Shown here: positions 35,156 to 44,480 of the stretch, one piece after another | Layout: every line of letters starts with the position of its first letter | Position numbering within the stretch: position 1 is the stretch's first letter | Assembly: GCF_014696345.1 (NCBI RefSeq) | Contig: NZ_JACJPY010000025.1 | Location: 1-52,533, forward strand | Length of the DNA: 52,533 nt | Reading direction: 5' to 3' | Source: Pseudanabaena cinerea FACHB-1277 | GTDB taxonomy: Bacteria > Cyanobacteriota > Cyanobacteriia > Pseudanabaenales > Pseudanabaenaceae | Position numbers and translations under genes: made by a program | The notes under the pieces: generated by a model | Database searches by the model: none | What the model was told of the DNA's origin: nothing | The model's input: only the letters and a program-made list of their open reading frames with translations

Positions 35156-35956
35156 TTATAAAGCAATTTGGCACAAAATACCGCGTTTGGTTAATGTATG
35201 AAATTGATTAATAATTGCATGGGCGATCGCCGTGTCTGTTACGAAAATGCCTGCCTCAATATTTCGCTCATGGGCAGCTTCGGTGAAGTTGGCGGAAGTG
35301 ACTAATACTTTTTCTTGATCAACAACAACACATTTGGCATGGAGACAAGCTTTCTTATTTATTTCCATAGATAGCGATCGCGGATCGTGAAATAACTCAG
35401 GCATTTTTTTGCCAGTCCAAATCTCTTTGCGGAATGACTCAGCAAGTTGCCGCAATAGAACACTATCTGGGGTTTTGTCTTGATACAATCGATGAACATT
35501 GACAAAGATCTGCACTTGCAAGTCTGGAAAAGTTGACATTTGCTGGGCGAGAGTTTGAAACAAAGCACGAGTGGAAGGTGATTTATCTAGGGCATAACTG
35601 GATATCAGCACACTATGTTTAGCGGCGGCAAATAGCTCTTGGACGACAATATGCGTATCACGGCTAGTTGAGCCGACAAACTCTTGTCCAGTCCACACCA
35701 GATCGACGCGATCGCGTAATTTTTGAGATTCAGCGCGTTCTTCGGCAAGGAGTCTTAAAGTATAAGCAATTTGCGAAGAGGTAAATCCACTCATCAGTAG
35801 TTGATTTACTTCTGAATTGATGGCATTGGCTAGGGTGTCAGGTACATGACCAATTAGAGCCATATTCGTCAGAGGTAACGCAAATCTACTATCAGCGATC
35901 GCATTGGCTAAGCTAATCAAATTGGGCAAACTCAATTGTCTAAGGACTGAGGTCAT
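35156..35956 (-). CDS. drmC: DrmC, phospholipase D-like protein of DISARM
   Basis: 266 aa. A single phospholipase D HxK(x)4D motif is visible as HAKCVVVDQEKV near residue 204, followed by TSANFTEAAHERNIEAGIFV. The N-terminal 90 residues are helical. In class 1 DISARM, DrmC is the PLD-like component; it was reported as dispensable for protection in the first Bacillus system studied. Its ATG overlaps the drmB stop by 4 bases (35953-35956), and order and strand match the rest of the DISARM operon. Confidence 0.9.
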   Translation of the reverse strand: MTSVLRQLSLPNLISLANAIADSRFALPLTNMALIGHVPDTLANAINSEVNQLLMSGFTSSQIAYTLRLLAEERAESQKLRDRVDLVWTGQEFVGSTSRDTHIVVQELFAAAKHSVLISSYALDKSPSTRALFQTLAQQMSTFPDLQVQIFVNVHRLYQDKTPDSVLLRQLAESFRKEIWTGKKMPELFHDPRSLSMEINKKACLHAKCVVVDQEKVLVTSANFTEAAHERNIEAGIFVTDTAIAHAIINQFHTLTKRGILCQIAL

Positions 35957-37839
35957 AGGGTTGTGAGATCAAGGAAAAATTCTGCACCGATCGCATCTAC
36001 AGTTCTAACAACTAATGCCCGATCGAGAAGTTCATTTCTGCGTTCACAGGAAGTCTCAGCAATCAGAAGGCATCCGTGACAAGCCGCACCATGCAGATAG
36101 CGATCTTCTTGACTATCGGCGGGCTTGTGTTGAGAACAAACAGGATCATTAGAGCATAGGTGTCCCATTTCTAAGGCAGTTTTAAGATAGCGCTCAATCT
36201 GTTTGCCAACTTCGATTAGTCCACCTAAGGTTCCTTCTGAGCCAGATGAGCCAGTATGAAGAAGGATGCCATAACCTGCTTCGCTGGCATAAATACGTTC
36301 GCGAATTGCACTAGCGGAATAGCCGCATTCTAGGGAGATGGCGGTAATTAATAGATGGGAGAGGGAATGCAGCATGATGTAAGGTAAAGATGGGAGCCAG
36401 TCACTCTTGATGCCTTTATGCTTTTTCCATTTGTCATAGCCAAGTAGAAGTTCTTGACCTCTTTTTTTGACGGTAGTTTTTTGCAGCCATGTTGCGATCG
36501 CTTCAGGTTTAAAAGAGATAAATACGCCTTCACCTCGATTTTCGTAGGCGGGAACCCAATCAGTTTCTAGACCGAGAGGCGCAAGATTAACCCCTAAGTC
36601 GAGTTCACCGTCAGTGGTAATTAGGGTTGGCTCAAAGCGCGTAAATCCAACTTGGGCAACTACTTCGCGGAGGCGATGGACTAGGACAATCCGATCAATG
36701 CAATCACCGAAAATTTCTTGATAAATTGGGGCAAGCTGATCAAGATTCCGCGCACGAGCATAGAAATCTGAATCAGGCAGATCGCCGTCAATATCGCCTT
36801 CGGGTTGTGCTAACAGAGTTTCGATTTCAAGTTGCTTGAGACTTTTATCTGCAACAGATTGATCACTTTTGCGGCGTTGAACTTCTTGCCAAACTATTTC
36901 ATCGTTAAACCCTTCAAGGGCATTGGCAACTTTTTGTTTGCGCCGATCGCGTTTGATATCATCGACATCTTCGGCATATTGCAAGAAGTCCTCATAGATT
37001 TCATCGACGGCAGTACGCAACTTCTCATCACTATCAGGAATGGAGATAGCACTAACAACTTGGGCGAAGTAAGCATTACTTGCCGATCGCACTAAGAGGC
37101 GATTAGCTTCAGGGTTCCCTTGAGAATGCTCTTTTAGCGATACACATTGCTCTTGGGTAATTGCATCTAAACCGAGCCAAGGACGATGACCTTCGCAATA
37201 TCCAAGATTTCTCGCGTTGGGGATCGTGGCATCTTTGAGTTGGCGGCGAGCGTAGCAGCGATCACATCGCACGTATATTTCTGAGAAGTCATTACTTGCC
37301 GTACCTTCATCAAACCAGAGTCTTCCTGTTTTGTTAGTGCAGCTTAGTTCGTGCCTTACAAAGCCATGCCAGTTTATGTCGCTGATATGACCATTGGGAC
37401 AGGCTTGGACAAAGCGCACAGGCACAACAGCGATAGATTTGCGATCTTCGTTGAGATATTTACCTTTAACGAGTTGTCCCCAAGGTATAAGCGGACGGGT
37501 GCGATATTTTTTGCCATGAATTTCGATGGTTTGATCGACCTGCGCGAGAAACCAATGGGGAAAGGTGAAAGCTGTGATACCGATGCGGCGATCGCCTATT
37601 TCTTCTTCGTCAATGGGTGGAGTTTTGAGTTGAATGGAGGCAACGCCGAGGACTTTTTGGACATATTGGGCGAGTCTTTCTTCCTTAATAGTTTTGCAGT
37701 CTTTTTCTGTCCAATGATTGAGTCCGCCGATGATGACGGATTTATTGGGTAGATCGACCATTGAGCCTGCACCAAAGGTGGTGATGATTTGGCTTTGACG
37801 AATTTCGCCTGCGGGTGGAATTTTTTTCTTAGGGTTCAT
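35953..37839 (-). CDS. drmB: DrmB, DUF1998 protein of DISARM
   Basis: 628 aa. The N-terminus (GEIRQSQIITTFGAGSMVDLP) is the DrmB start with a glycine-rich loop. A CPNGHISDINWHGFVRH block and several Cys pairs (CDRCYARRQL, GYCEGHRPW) suggest zinc sites in the middle. The C-terminal DUF1998 region includes YIMLHSLSHLLITAISLECGY, GYGILLHTGSSGSEGTLGGL and the Cys cluster with AACHGCLLIAETSCERRNELLDRALV. By family knowledge DrmA and DrmB form the core complex that acts on incoming DNA. It lies 2 bases downstream of drmA. Confidence 0.95.
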   Translation of the reverse strand: MNPKKKIPPAGEIRQSQIITTFGAGSMVDLPNKSVIIGGLNHWTEKDCKTIKEERLAQYVQKVLGVASIQLKTPPIDEEEIGDRRIGITAFTFPHWFLAQVDQTIEIHGKKYRTRPLIPWGQLVKGKYLNEDRKSIAVVPVRFVQACPNGHISDINWHGFVRHELSCTNKTGRLWFDEGTASNDFSEIYVRCDRCYARRQLKDATIPNARNLGYCEGHRPWLGLDAITQEQCVSLKEHSQGNPEANRLLVRSASNAYFAQVVSAISIPDSDEKLRTAVDEIYEDFLQYAEDVDDIKRDRRKQKVANALEGFNDEIVWQEVQRRKSDQSVADKSLKQLEIETLLAQPEGDIDGDLPDSDFYARARNLDQLAPIYQEIFGDCIDRIVLVHRLREVVAQVGFTRFEPTLITTDGELDLGVNLAPLGLETDWVPAYENRGEGVFISFKPEAIATWLQKTTVKKRGQELLLGYDKWKKHKGIKSDWLPSLPYIMLHSLSHLLITAISLECGYSASAIRERIYASEAGYGILLHTGSSGSEGTLGGLIEVGKQIERYLKTALEMGHLCSNDPVCSQHKPADSQEDRYLHGAACHGCLLIAETSCERRNELLDRALVVRTVDAIGAEFFLDLTTL

Positions 37840-37841
37840 AA

Positions 37842-40800
37842 TTATTCATCCTCTACATCAATACCATCAGGATTACGAATCCACAGATTCACCGACTTCT
37901 CCACATCGCGTAAGCTGCGCTGTGCTTTGAACTTACGGTAATTAGGCTTTTGGCGCATCAAATCAGGATCGAGTGGATCGTAAAGCAACCTTGGCGCTAC
38001 TCCCTCTTCCTTTTGATATTGCAAATTACCGCGTTCATTAGCTATTACTTTCCATGTATCGAGTAAATCCACTATGCGATCGCGCAACTTTTTACGCATT
38101 GCCTCCGCTTCATCACTAGGGAAATTGCCATGACACTCAGCTCGTTGAGAAATCGTATCAATCACAAAATCCAAATCATCATGATTGTGATTAAGAATCT
38201 TGAAAGCTCCTAAAGGTGTTGTCAGATCTTTATAGTGATGTCTGGCTAAGGCGACGGTAATGCCAGCGAGTCCGCGATCAACGGCGCGGGGTGAAAAAGG
38301 TGTAACACTGGTGGCTTCAACTGCCCGATAGAAGATGGTATGCCAATGCTTGAAGCGTTCGTAATGGGAACGATCGCGAGGTCGATGCACATTGAGCAAA
38401 GTAATTACCAACCCAGGGCGCTTGTCATCACGACCAACACGGCTAGTAGCTTGGATATATTCGGCGGCGGTTTTGGGCTGACCGAGGACAACCATCAAAC
38501 CGAGGCGGGTGATGTCTAAACCAACGGAAATCATATTCGTAGCAAGGGCAACATCGACGCTATCCTTACTGTCTTTTTCAGCAAAGCCTAACTCTAAGCG
38601 GCGCTTAGTATCGGCAACCTCACTGGTACTCACCCGCGAAGTTAGTTCTAAAGGGGCGCGGATTGTGCGATCGCTAAAGTCTTGATTGCGAGACTTATCG
38701 CTGTCACTAATGCGGCGGCGATCGCTAAATTTCTGTAACTTGGTGCTAACTTCATCTTCAACAATGCGCCGACTGCCGCCCAGTTCGCGTAATGAGTTGA
38801 AATAGCCCAGCAGAGTCATATAGGGGTCAGCAGGATTTTTGGGATTATCCTTGCCGCCATTGGCTTTCCATTCCCTTTGAGCGGCTGATAATAGGGCTAG
38901 ATAAGTTCTTAACAACACAACTTTTAAACTTCTCCCTTGCGCGGCAATGCCCAGATAGGTTCGCCCATTGGCTTCGCTGGTGGTGACGGTCTTTGCAAAA
39001 AAAGAATCACGGCGATCGGGACTTGGCGGCGGGAAGATATGGACATTTTCACGGGCAAATAGGGCTTTAATTTGCTGTGTGGCGCGGCGCACAGTTGCAG
39101 TAGATGCGACAATTTTGGGTCTAACTATCTTGCTCCCCTCGCCCTCAATGGGAGAGGGGCTGGGGGTGAGGGTTCTACTACAAAGGGCAGCGATCGCTGT
39201 TTCATATAGCCCGACCATCGTACCGAGAGGACCCGAAATTAAGTGCAGTTCATCTTGAATGATTAAATCAGGTGGTGGTAAATAGTTCTGAAGTGCTTTA
39301 CCTGCCTTATGTTGGTCAGCTTCGCTATAAAAGTTTCCAGTTTTGTCGTCATAGTGAGACACTTTGCCGAAGAGTTTGCCTGTCTCTCCCACCCAAGGCA
39401 GGTTGGCAAATTTATCAACGGTTGCAATCATGAAGGCGGGTAACTTGCGATAGATCTGGTCATCTACTGCAATAATTGGTAAAGGATTAGCTCCTTTAAA
39501 AGTACAAACGGGCTTGCGATCGCTATAGGTTTTACGGTTATTGCAAGTGATGACTAAATCGGTGGGATTATCCGCACTAGGGTAAAGACTGAAGGAATTT
39601 TTATCAAATCTTTCCCCGCACCAAGGACAGTTTTCGAGGGGAATTGGCGAAGGGAAGCGATTACTGTCTGTTTTAAAATTAATCGTTCTTTGACGGGCTG
39701 AGTCAGGATTTTTATCACCCTTCGCTCCCATACGGTTTGGTGTGGCAGTTTGTCCGACCCATAAACCGATCTCAAAGCGATGTTTGCCTAGAATATTGAC
39801 ATTCTCTTGACGGATAGTTTCGAGGGCGCAGATGAGTGTGGCGGCGCGTCCGAGTTGGTCAAGGGTGAGTAGGCGCAAGGTATAGCGCATCAATACCGAT
39901 AGCCCTGCACTGCCTTCGGCTTTGGGGTCACGCAGACGGCGCAAAATTAATGTAAAAGCGGCTAAGCCTAAATATGCCTCAGTTTTACCGCCACCTGTGG
40001 GGAAGAAGAGCAGATCGACGATTTCGCGATCGCCGTCTAATGGGTTAGCAATACCCGCAATATTGTTCAAAATAAAGGCAAGCTGGAAAGGTCGCCATTT
40101 GGGAGCTTCAACTTCTTGGGGTGTTTTCTCGCTATTGTGGGAATTTCTTTGACGGATGGAAATGGCGATCGCTTGATTGGCAAGTTTAAAAGCTTGAAAT
40201 ACTTGTGGATCATCCATCGCATTGATACCTTTGCGAATGCGTTCATTAGTCTTATCCGCATTATGTAATAAGGTATTAGCGGTATCATTACGTTGACTGC
40301 CTTCACCTCCTAGAGAGAGGGTAGTAAGAGCAGTTTTTTGTTGCAAAATCCAATTTTGATAAGCATCGACCATCGGATCGAGCATTGATTTTAAACTGCT
40401 GACATCAGAGGCTTGAGCTAATGTCTCGATCGCATATTCCCCTGCCACTTGACTGGCAATCACTTTCTCAACATCGGTTTTGGGTATCCATGTGGTGAAT
40501 AGCCTTTTACATTGTCCCGATTCATCGAGTTCATAATCTGCTGAGACGTTATGCCCTGTGGCATATTCAAAATCATGGCGATATTGCAAGTCTGCAAGTC
40601 TTTCGTCTGGGTCATTGTTACTGATTCGCGGATCTGGACGAGGAACAAATGGAATTTCAGATTGAATCTCTAAATTGGCTTGGAAGATGAAGGCGCGATC
40701 GCGTTCGGAGTCAGCAGCAGGGGCGCGATCGTTGACTAAGAAGATTGATATAGCTCTTGTGCCGATGGGTAATATCGCTTTTAGTTGTGAGTCGGTAATG

Positions 40801-41324
40801 TTGCGAAGGGAAATCGATAGAAATAGTCCGTTGCTATGGGGTATGGGGATTTGTTGAGAAGATTTGGTAATTTCGGCAAGGTTGATTTCTAGGGTTTGCT
40901 GTTGGGGTAGGCGTTGCCATTTACATTGACTGGCGCTCTTTTGTTTGGTTTTACCTTCAGCATTAGTTTCTTCTTCGGGAATGATTTCGTAGTCGCCCCA
41001 TGAGGCGATCGCCTTTAATTTGGTCACTCCATCGGCAATCAGGAAACTTACGCCCATTGAAGATGGGAAAAATGCTTTACGGGCTGCCGCAGCTTCAGGG
41101 GCTTTCTCATCATCACCTGCACCCGTGCGACTGGCTTCATCTATTTCATCATCGCCAAAGTCATCGGAGCGATCGCTTTGTGGCACACCATAGGGCGCGA
41201 GAAATCCTGACAAATACCATTTTGTCGGCGCTTCGGGCAGGATTTCATCAGGCTTTGCACCGATGAGATCCATTTCTAGGGCTTTGATGAGTTGCGATCG
41301 CACTTCGGCGGAGGTTGATGTCAT
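37842..41324 (-). CDS. drmA: DrmA, helicase of DISARM
   Basis: 1160 aa. Superfamily 2 helicase motifs: Walker A FFPTGGGKTEAYLG near 440, a CPWCGERF zinc-like knuckle near 560, motif II IIQDELHLISGPLG near 690, SATVRRATQQI (motif III), and the C-terminal lobe ATNMISVGLDITRLGLMVV with QATSRVGRD near 930-960. This is the DrmA layout. The protein carries an extra stretch LTPSPSPIEGEG near 720 encoded by an interspersed palindrome (39130-39175). The PIN-domain pair lies just upstream and shares its strand. Confidence 0.96.
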   Translation of the reverse strand: MTSTSAEVRSQLIKALEMDLIGAKPDEILPEAPTKWYLSGFLAPYGVPQSDRSDDFGDDEIDEASRTGAGDDEKAPEAAAARKAFFPSSMGVSFLIADGVTKLKAIASWGDYEIIPEEETNAEGKTKQKSASQCKWQRLPQQQTLEINLAEITKSSQQIPIPHSNGLFLSISLRNITDSQLKAILPIGTRAISIFLVNDRAPAADSERDRAFIFQANLEIQSEIPFVPRPDPRISNNDPDERLADLQYRHDFEYATGHNVSADYELDESGQCKRLFTTWIPKTDVEKVIASQVAGEYAIETLAQASDVSSLKSMLDPMVDAYQNWILQQKTALTTLSLGGEGSQRNDTANTLLHNADKTNERIRKGINAMDDPQVFQAFKLANQAIAISIRQRNSHNSEKTPQEVEAPKWRPFQLAFILNNIAGIANPLDGDREIVDLLFFPTGGGKTEAYLGLAAFTLILRRLRDPKAEGSAGLSVLMRYTLRLLTLDQLGRAATLICALETIRQENVNILGKHRFEIGLWVGQTATPNRMGAKGDKNPDSARQRTINFKTDSNRFPSPIPLENCPWCGERFDKNSFSLYPSADNPTDLVITCNNRKTYSDRKPVCTFKGANPLPIIAVDDQIYRKLPAFMIATVDKFANLPWVGETGKLFGKVSHYDDKTGNFYSEADQHKAGKALQNYLPPPDLIIQDELHLISGPLGTMVGLYETAIAALCSRTLTPSPSPIEGEGSKIVRPKIVASTATVRRATQQIKALFARENVHIFPPPSPDRRDSFFAKTVTTSEANGRTYLGIAAQGRSLKVVLLRTYLALLSAAQREWKANGGKDNPKNPADPYMTLLGYFNSLRELGGSRRIVEDEVSTKLQKFSDRRRISDSDKSRNQDFSDRTIRAPLELTSRVSTSEVADTKRRLELGFAEKDSKDSVDVALATNMISVGLDITRLGLMVVLGQPKTAAEYIQATSRVGRDDKRPGLVITLLNVHRPRDRSHYERFKHWHTIFYRAVEATSVTPFSPRAVDRGLAGITVALARHHYKDLTTPLGAFKILNHNHDDLDFVIDTISQRAECHGNFPSDEAEAMRKKLRDRIVDLLDTWKVIANERGNLQYQKEEGVAPRLLYDPLDPDLMRQKPNYRKFKAQRSLRDVEKSVNLWIRNPDGIDVEDE
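39130..39175 (-). repeat. Interspersed palindromic element inside drmA
   Basis: On the minus strand this reads CCCTCACCCCCAGCCCCTCT followed by CCC, ATTGAGGGCGAGGGGAG; the CCCCTC...GAGGGG arms pair. It encodes TLTPSPSPIEGEGS in frame within drmA, downstream of the DELH motif. It is homologous to copies at 27258-27360, 44686 and 47591. Confidence 0.85.
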
Positions 41325-41363
41325 AGTATTTCCTTGTTTTTTACAGGGTTTTTAACAACTTGC

Positions 41364-41945
41364 TTACATGATGTTTTGAGCGTTTTGGAGTTCTTTTAGC
41401 ATTGACACCGAAAGCGGTAGCCCCTGCTTTAACAAAATTTCTAGGTATTCATCAAAATTTTTGGGCGGATATAACAGGCGTTTTCTGACTGTTTCTACTT
41501 GGTAAAGCATTGTGATCGGCTTTAGCTCGATCAGGCTGGCAATAAATTCATCAGGATGCAAAGCTACAATTTTGTAACTATCAAGAATAGTTTTAGGGAA
41601 GTCTCTAAGATTAAACGTAATGATTTGACTAGCTTCGCAAGCGATCGCGGCTGCGAGAATATGGCGATCGTCCAAATCGGGAAGTTCGAGAGAGGGTACT
41701 AACCATTCAAAATCGGTAACTAAGCAGCCTCTAACATGACTATTCATCTTATCTCTGGTTCTTGTAAGTTGTTCCAGAGTCAAATCAGGACGATTTTTAA
41801 GGACATTGCGTATCCATTCATCGTGAATTAAATTAGTCCATCGTGCTTTGCAAATATCAGAAGTTGCAATCTGAACTAATAAATCTCGCAGTGGAGCAGG
41901 ATAAAGAACGCAAGCGTCATACAAAATAGTTGGTTGACTAGCCAT
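41364..41945 (-). CDS. PIN-domain toxin-like RNase
   Basis: 193 aa. The N-terminal strand ILYDACVLYPAPLRDLL carries the first conserved Asp of PIN domains; WTNLIHDEWIRNVL holds the acidic helix, and LPDLDDRHILAAAIACEASQII with TFNLRDFP gives the remaining acidic residues. PIN toxins cleave RNA and are neutralised by an adjacent antitoxin. The ATG (41945) overlaps the stop of the upstream HTH gene by one base, the classic antitoxin-toxin arrangement. The C-terminal 60 residues are an extension seen in larger PIN proteins of this type. Confidence 0.88.
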   Translation of the reverse strand: MASQPTILYDACVLYPAPLRDLLVQIATSDICKARWTNLIHDEWIRNVLKNRPDLTLEQLTRTRDKMNSHVRGCLVTDFEWLVPSLELPDLDDRHILAAAIACEASQIITFNLRDFPKTILDSYKIVALHPDEFIASLIELKPITMLYQVETVRKRLLYPPKNFDEYLEILLKQGLPLSVSMLKELQNAQNIM

Positions 41946-42400
41946 TAATCATAAAACCCTAATTTTTGTGACTCTTCAACCAATTCATCCAAAACTTTGC
42001 TTCTGGCGGCATCAATGTTAGTTTTATATTCCATTAAGTCGGTAAAGCGGATGCGGCGATGCTTACCAACTTTGTAATAGGGAATTATGCCTTCTTCTAA
42101 TTGTTTGATTAGGAAGGGACGCGAGACGTTGATTAAGTCTGCGGCTTCTTGGGTGGTGAGTTCGGCATGGATGGGGATGATCGTTACGGCGTTGCCTTGG
42201 GACATCTGGGTTAAAATGTCTATAAATAGGCGATAGGCGGCGGCAGGGATTGCGGCTATCTCTTCACTGCCATCGGCTTCTACGATTTTGAGATGACGGA
42301 CACCTTCGCTAATATGCGAGGCGAAAATACGGCTGCTTTCTTTAGAAATTTCGGTTTCTTCTTCGGTGGGAATATGTAGAGACTGGGTTAGGGCAATCAT
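41945..42400 (-). CDS. HTH (excisionase/MerR-like) antitoxin
   Basis: 151 aa. The C-terminal half has LTTQEAADLINVSRPFLIKQ followed by GIIPYYKVGKHRRIRFTDLMEY, an excisionase-type winged helix-turn-helix that binds DNA. The N-terminal half is a helical/beta region with GVRHLKIVEADGSEEIAAIP. Paired with a PIN-domain gene it would be the antitoxin and autorepressor. A candidate operator, a perfect inverted repeat GTTTAACATATTAAAC, lies 60 bases upstream at 42461-42476. Confidence 0.85.
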   Translation of the reverse strand: MIALTQSLHIPTEEETEISKESSRIFASHISEGVRHLKIVEADGSEEIAAIPAAAYRLFIDILTQMSQGNAVTIIPIHAELTTQEAADLINVSRPFLIKQLEEGIIPYYKVGKHRRIRFTDLMEYKTNIDAARSKVLDELVEESQKLGFYD

Positions 42401-42460
42401 TGGGCAACCTCAGATAGTTTTGTGTTTAGATTGCTTGATATTGTTTGAATTTTGCTCAAA

Positions 42461-42476
42461 GTTTAACATATTAAAC
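42461..42476. promoter_or_regulatory. Candidate operator between the divergent antitoxin and HipA-like genes
   Basis: GTTTAA and TTAAAC form a perfect 6-bp inverted repeat with a 4-base centre, in the 206-base region between the antitoxin start (42400) and the HipA-like start (42607). The flanks are A/T-rich, as expected for promoters. It could bind the HTH antitoxin; this is inferred from position and symmetry. Confidence 0.4.
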
Positions 42477-42606
42477 GCAATAAACGAAATAGTGATTACT
42501 GCGTAAGGCGATCGCGGAGTCAACTTCTCAATAGATTGATCTCTTTGCATTACTCTGTTAAAAGTATATAGTCTATGATCAATTACCGAAATTCTACCAT
42601 TGCTGT

Positions 42607-43413
42607 GTGAATAATCTAGGGTTCGATGATGTTACTAAAACAAGATGGCGAGAATCTCTCGAAGCATTATTAGCTGAACCGATTGAACCAACACTAATTT
42701 TGACTTTAAGACCGAAAATATGGCCTTCGGCATCTCGTCCTTTTATAGCTAGAGGGGCTGATCAGTGCGAGTATGTTGTGAAAGCTCGACAGGCAGATCG
42801 GAATATTGAGCGGCAAATGGTCAACGATCAGGTTGTTGCTAGGCTTGGGGTCATGATGAATGCTCCAGTAGCCAAGCCATCTCTGGTTGAAATATCAACT
42901 GACTTAATTGAGCTATCACCACTGCACTCATACATTTTTGCTGGGACTGCCCATGCTACTGAATTTATTAAAGACTGCTCTGACGATCGCGAGTTGTTTT
43001 TACATACCAAGGAACCTGCTAATCGCGATCGCTTTGCGCTTCTCTGTGTTTTATATGGTTGGGTTTACGCGAGAGATCACCAGTTTATTTACAGGAAGTT
43101 GAAGCCGAATCTAGTCCATTCTGTGGATCATGGTCATTTTTTTATAGGTGGACCCGACTGGAATATCGAGCGTCTGACTAGGACAACTGATGTACAACTT
43201 GATCGCTTATTGCTTGAGACTTGTAAGCTGACGTGCCAAGAACTTGAGTCTGCTGTCAATGCTTGTCTTGCTGTGACAGAAGCGCAAATTTTAGAGGCAG
43301 TGGCTGCACCACCGACTGATTGGGGGCTGACTATTGACGATCGCCTCGCTCTGGTTGAATACTTGATGAGTAGGCAAAAACAAATAATGGCAGTTTTTAC
43401 AAATTTGTGTTAA
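42607..43413 (+). CDS. HipA-like kinase-domain protein (HipA_2 type)
   Basis: 268 aa starting at a GTG (no in-frame ATG near the start). CEYVVKARQADRNIERQMVNDQVVARLG looks like the nucleotide-binding N-lobe of a HipA-like protein, followed by a helical C-lobe with LLCVLYGWVYARDHQFIY and NLVHSVDHGHFFIGGPDW. It resembles the HipA-like proteins often encoded next to DUF3037 proteins, exactly the arrangement here: the next gene starts 12 bases later. The role of that pair is not established; kinase activity is not shown by sequence. It runs opposite to the surrounding DISARM genes. Confidence 0.8.
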   Translation: MNNLGFDDVTKTRWRESLEALLAEPIEPTLILTLRPKIWPSASRPFIARGADQCEYVVKARQADRNIERQMVNDQVVARLGVMMNAPVAKPSLVEISTDLIELSPLHSYIFAGTAHATEFIKDCSDDRELFLHTKEPANRDRFALLCVLYGWVYARDHQFIYRKLKPNLVHSVDHGHFFIGGPDWNIERLTRTTDVQLDRLLLETCKLTCQELESAVNACLAVTEAQILEAVAAPPTDWGLTIDDRLALVEYLMSRQKQIMAVFTNLC

Positions 43414-43424
43414 AAGCATTGTCT

Positions 43425-44255
43425 ATGGCTAGCCAATACAGCGTAATTCAGTATGTCCCAAATCCGATCGCAGACGAACGGATAAATATTGGTGTGCTTG
43501 CTTTTAACGATCAGGTTGTGCGTGTACATTTTTTACAGAACTGGAAGCGTGTAAAGCAGTTTGGCAATGAAGATGTTAGCTTTTTACGTGAGTTTGCCGA
43601 TCGCATGGAAGAAAGTGCTGCGAGGGGTAGTTTCTTTTTAGAGGATGTCTCGAAGGATATTCCTAAACATCAGCAAATCATTAAGGTTGCGCGAGGCTGG
43701 ATGAATAGTATCCAGTTCACAGAACCTTGTGGCTCTTTATTAGATGTGGATAGCCTTTTGGAAGATGCTGCTGAGACTTATCTTATAGAGATTGAGAATA
43801 TTGAAGATAATTTGCCTAAAAAAATATTCCCGCGAGATCGAAAGGTTGCATCGAAAATAGCAAACAAAACAGTTAAACAGGTCTTAAAAGAACTGAAAGG
43901 TGAACAGGCACAAGAATATTTTAAAACTTCTCTAGCAGGCAAACATGAAGGTCATAAATTAGATGCAGTCGTAGCTAACGGTAAACCTTATCTTGCGGTT
44001 CATGGATTATCATTTGAAGTGCATTCTCCTAAGAGTGTTCTGGATGCTTTGTCGTGGGCAATTGTTGATGTTAAAAATTCCTATCAAGGCTTGCCTTTTG
44101 GTGTACTGCTATTACCCCCTAAAAGAGAGTTAAGAGAATTAACAAAAGCTTATGAAACTGCTATTGAAAAGTATGAAGACTTAGGAGCAATAGTCCTTAA
44201 AGAAAATGATCTTGAGGATTGGACAAATCAAACTCTTGCACAGCTAAATTTGTAG
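43425..44255 (+). CDS. DUF3037 family protein
   Basis: 276 aa from the ATG at 43425; an upstream in-frame GTG overlaps the previous gene. The N-terminus ASQYSVIQYVPNPIADERIN followed by IGVLAF is the signature of DUF3037. RDRKVASKIANKTVKQVL and LDAVVANGKPYLAVHGLSFEV follow, the latter resembling a nuclease-like or DUF3037-associated beta region, ending LKENDLEDWTNQTLAQ. It forms a two-gene unit with the HipA-like gene. The function is unknown; a defence or toxin-antitoxin role is suggested only by context. Confidence 0.85.
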   Translation: MASQYSVIQYVPNPIADERINIGVLAFNDQVVRVHFLQNWKRVKQFGNEDVSFLREFADRMEESAARGSFFLEDVSKDIPKHQQIIKVARGWMNSIQFTEPCGSLLDVDSLLEDAAETYLIEIENIEDNLPKKIFPRDRKVASKIANKTVKQVLKELKGEQAQEYFKTSLAGKHEGHKLDAVVANGKPYLAVHGLSFEVHSPKSVLDALSWAIVDVKNSYQGLPFGVLLLPPKRELRELTKAYETAIEKYEDLGAIVLKENDLEDWTNQTLAQLNL

Positions 44256-44306
44256 ACTGAGAATAGTTATCAGTTACAGTCCATATTGATTTTGTAGATT
44301 TTGTAG

Positions 44307-44373
44307 GGGTTTAGCATTTGCGCGATCGCCGATCGCCTCCTCAACAAAATTTCTATTGGCAAATGCTGAACCC
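44307..44373. repeat. Foldback (MITE-like) element between DUF3037 and drmMI
   Basis: GGGTTTAGCATTTGC (44307-44321) pairs with GCAAATGCTGAACCC (44359-44373) with one G-T wobble, enclosing 37 bases with two HIP1-like sites. This resembles a short foldback repeat common in cyanobacterial genomes. It sits between two convergent genes; the rest of 44256-44480 shows no gene. Confidence 0.75.
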
Positions 44374-44480
44374 TTGCCTCGGTTGGCAGAAAATCATTGA
44401 TCGCTTTTAGTGTCTGGGCAAAGCATTACCATTTTGAGCGCGTCTTAGAATTTAGAGATTGGGGCGGGAATGCTATGCCC

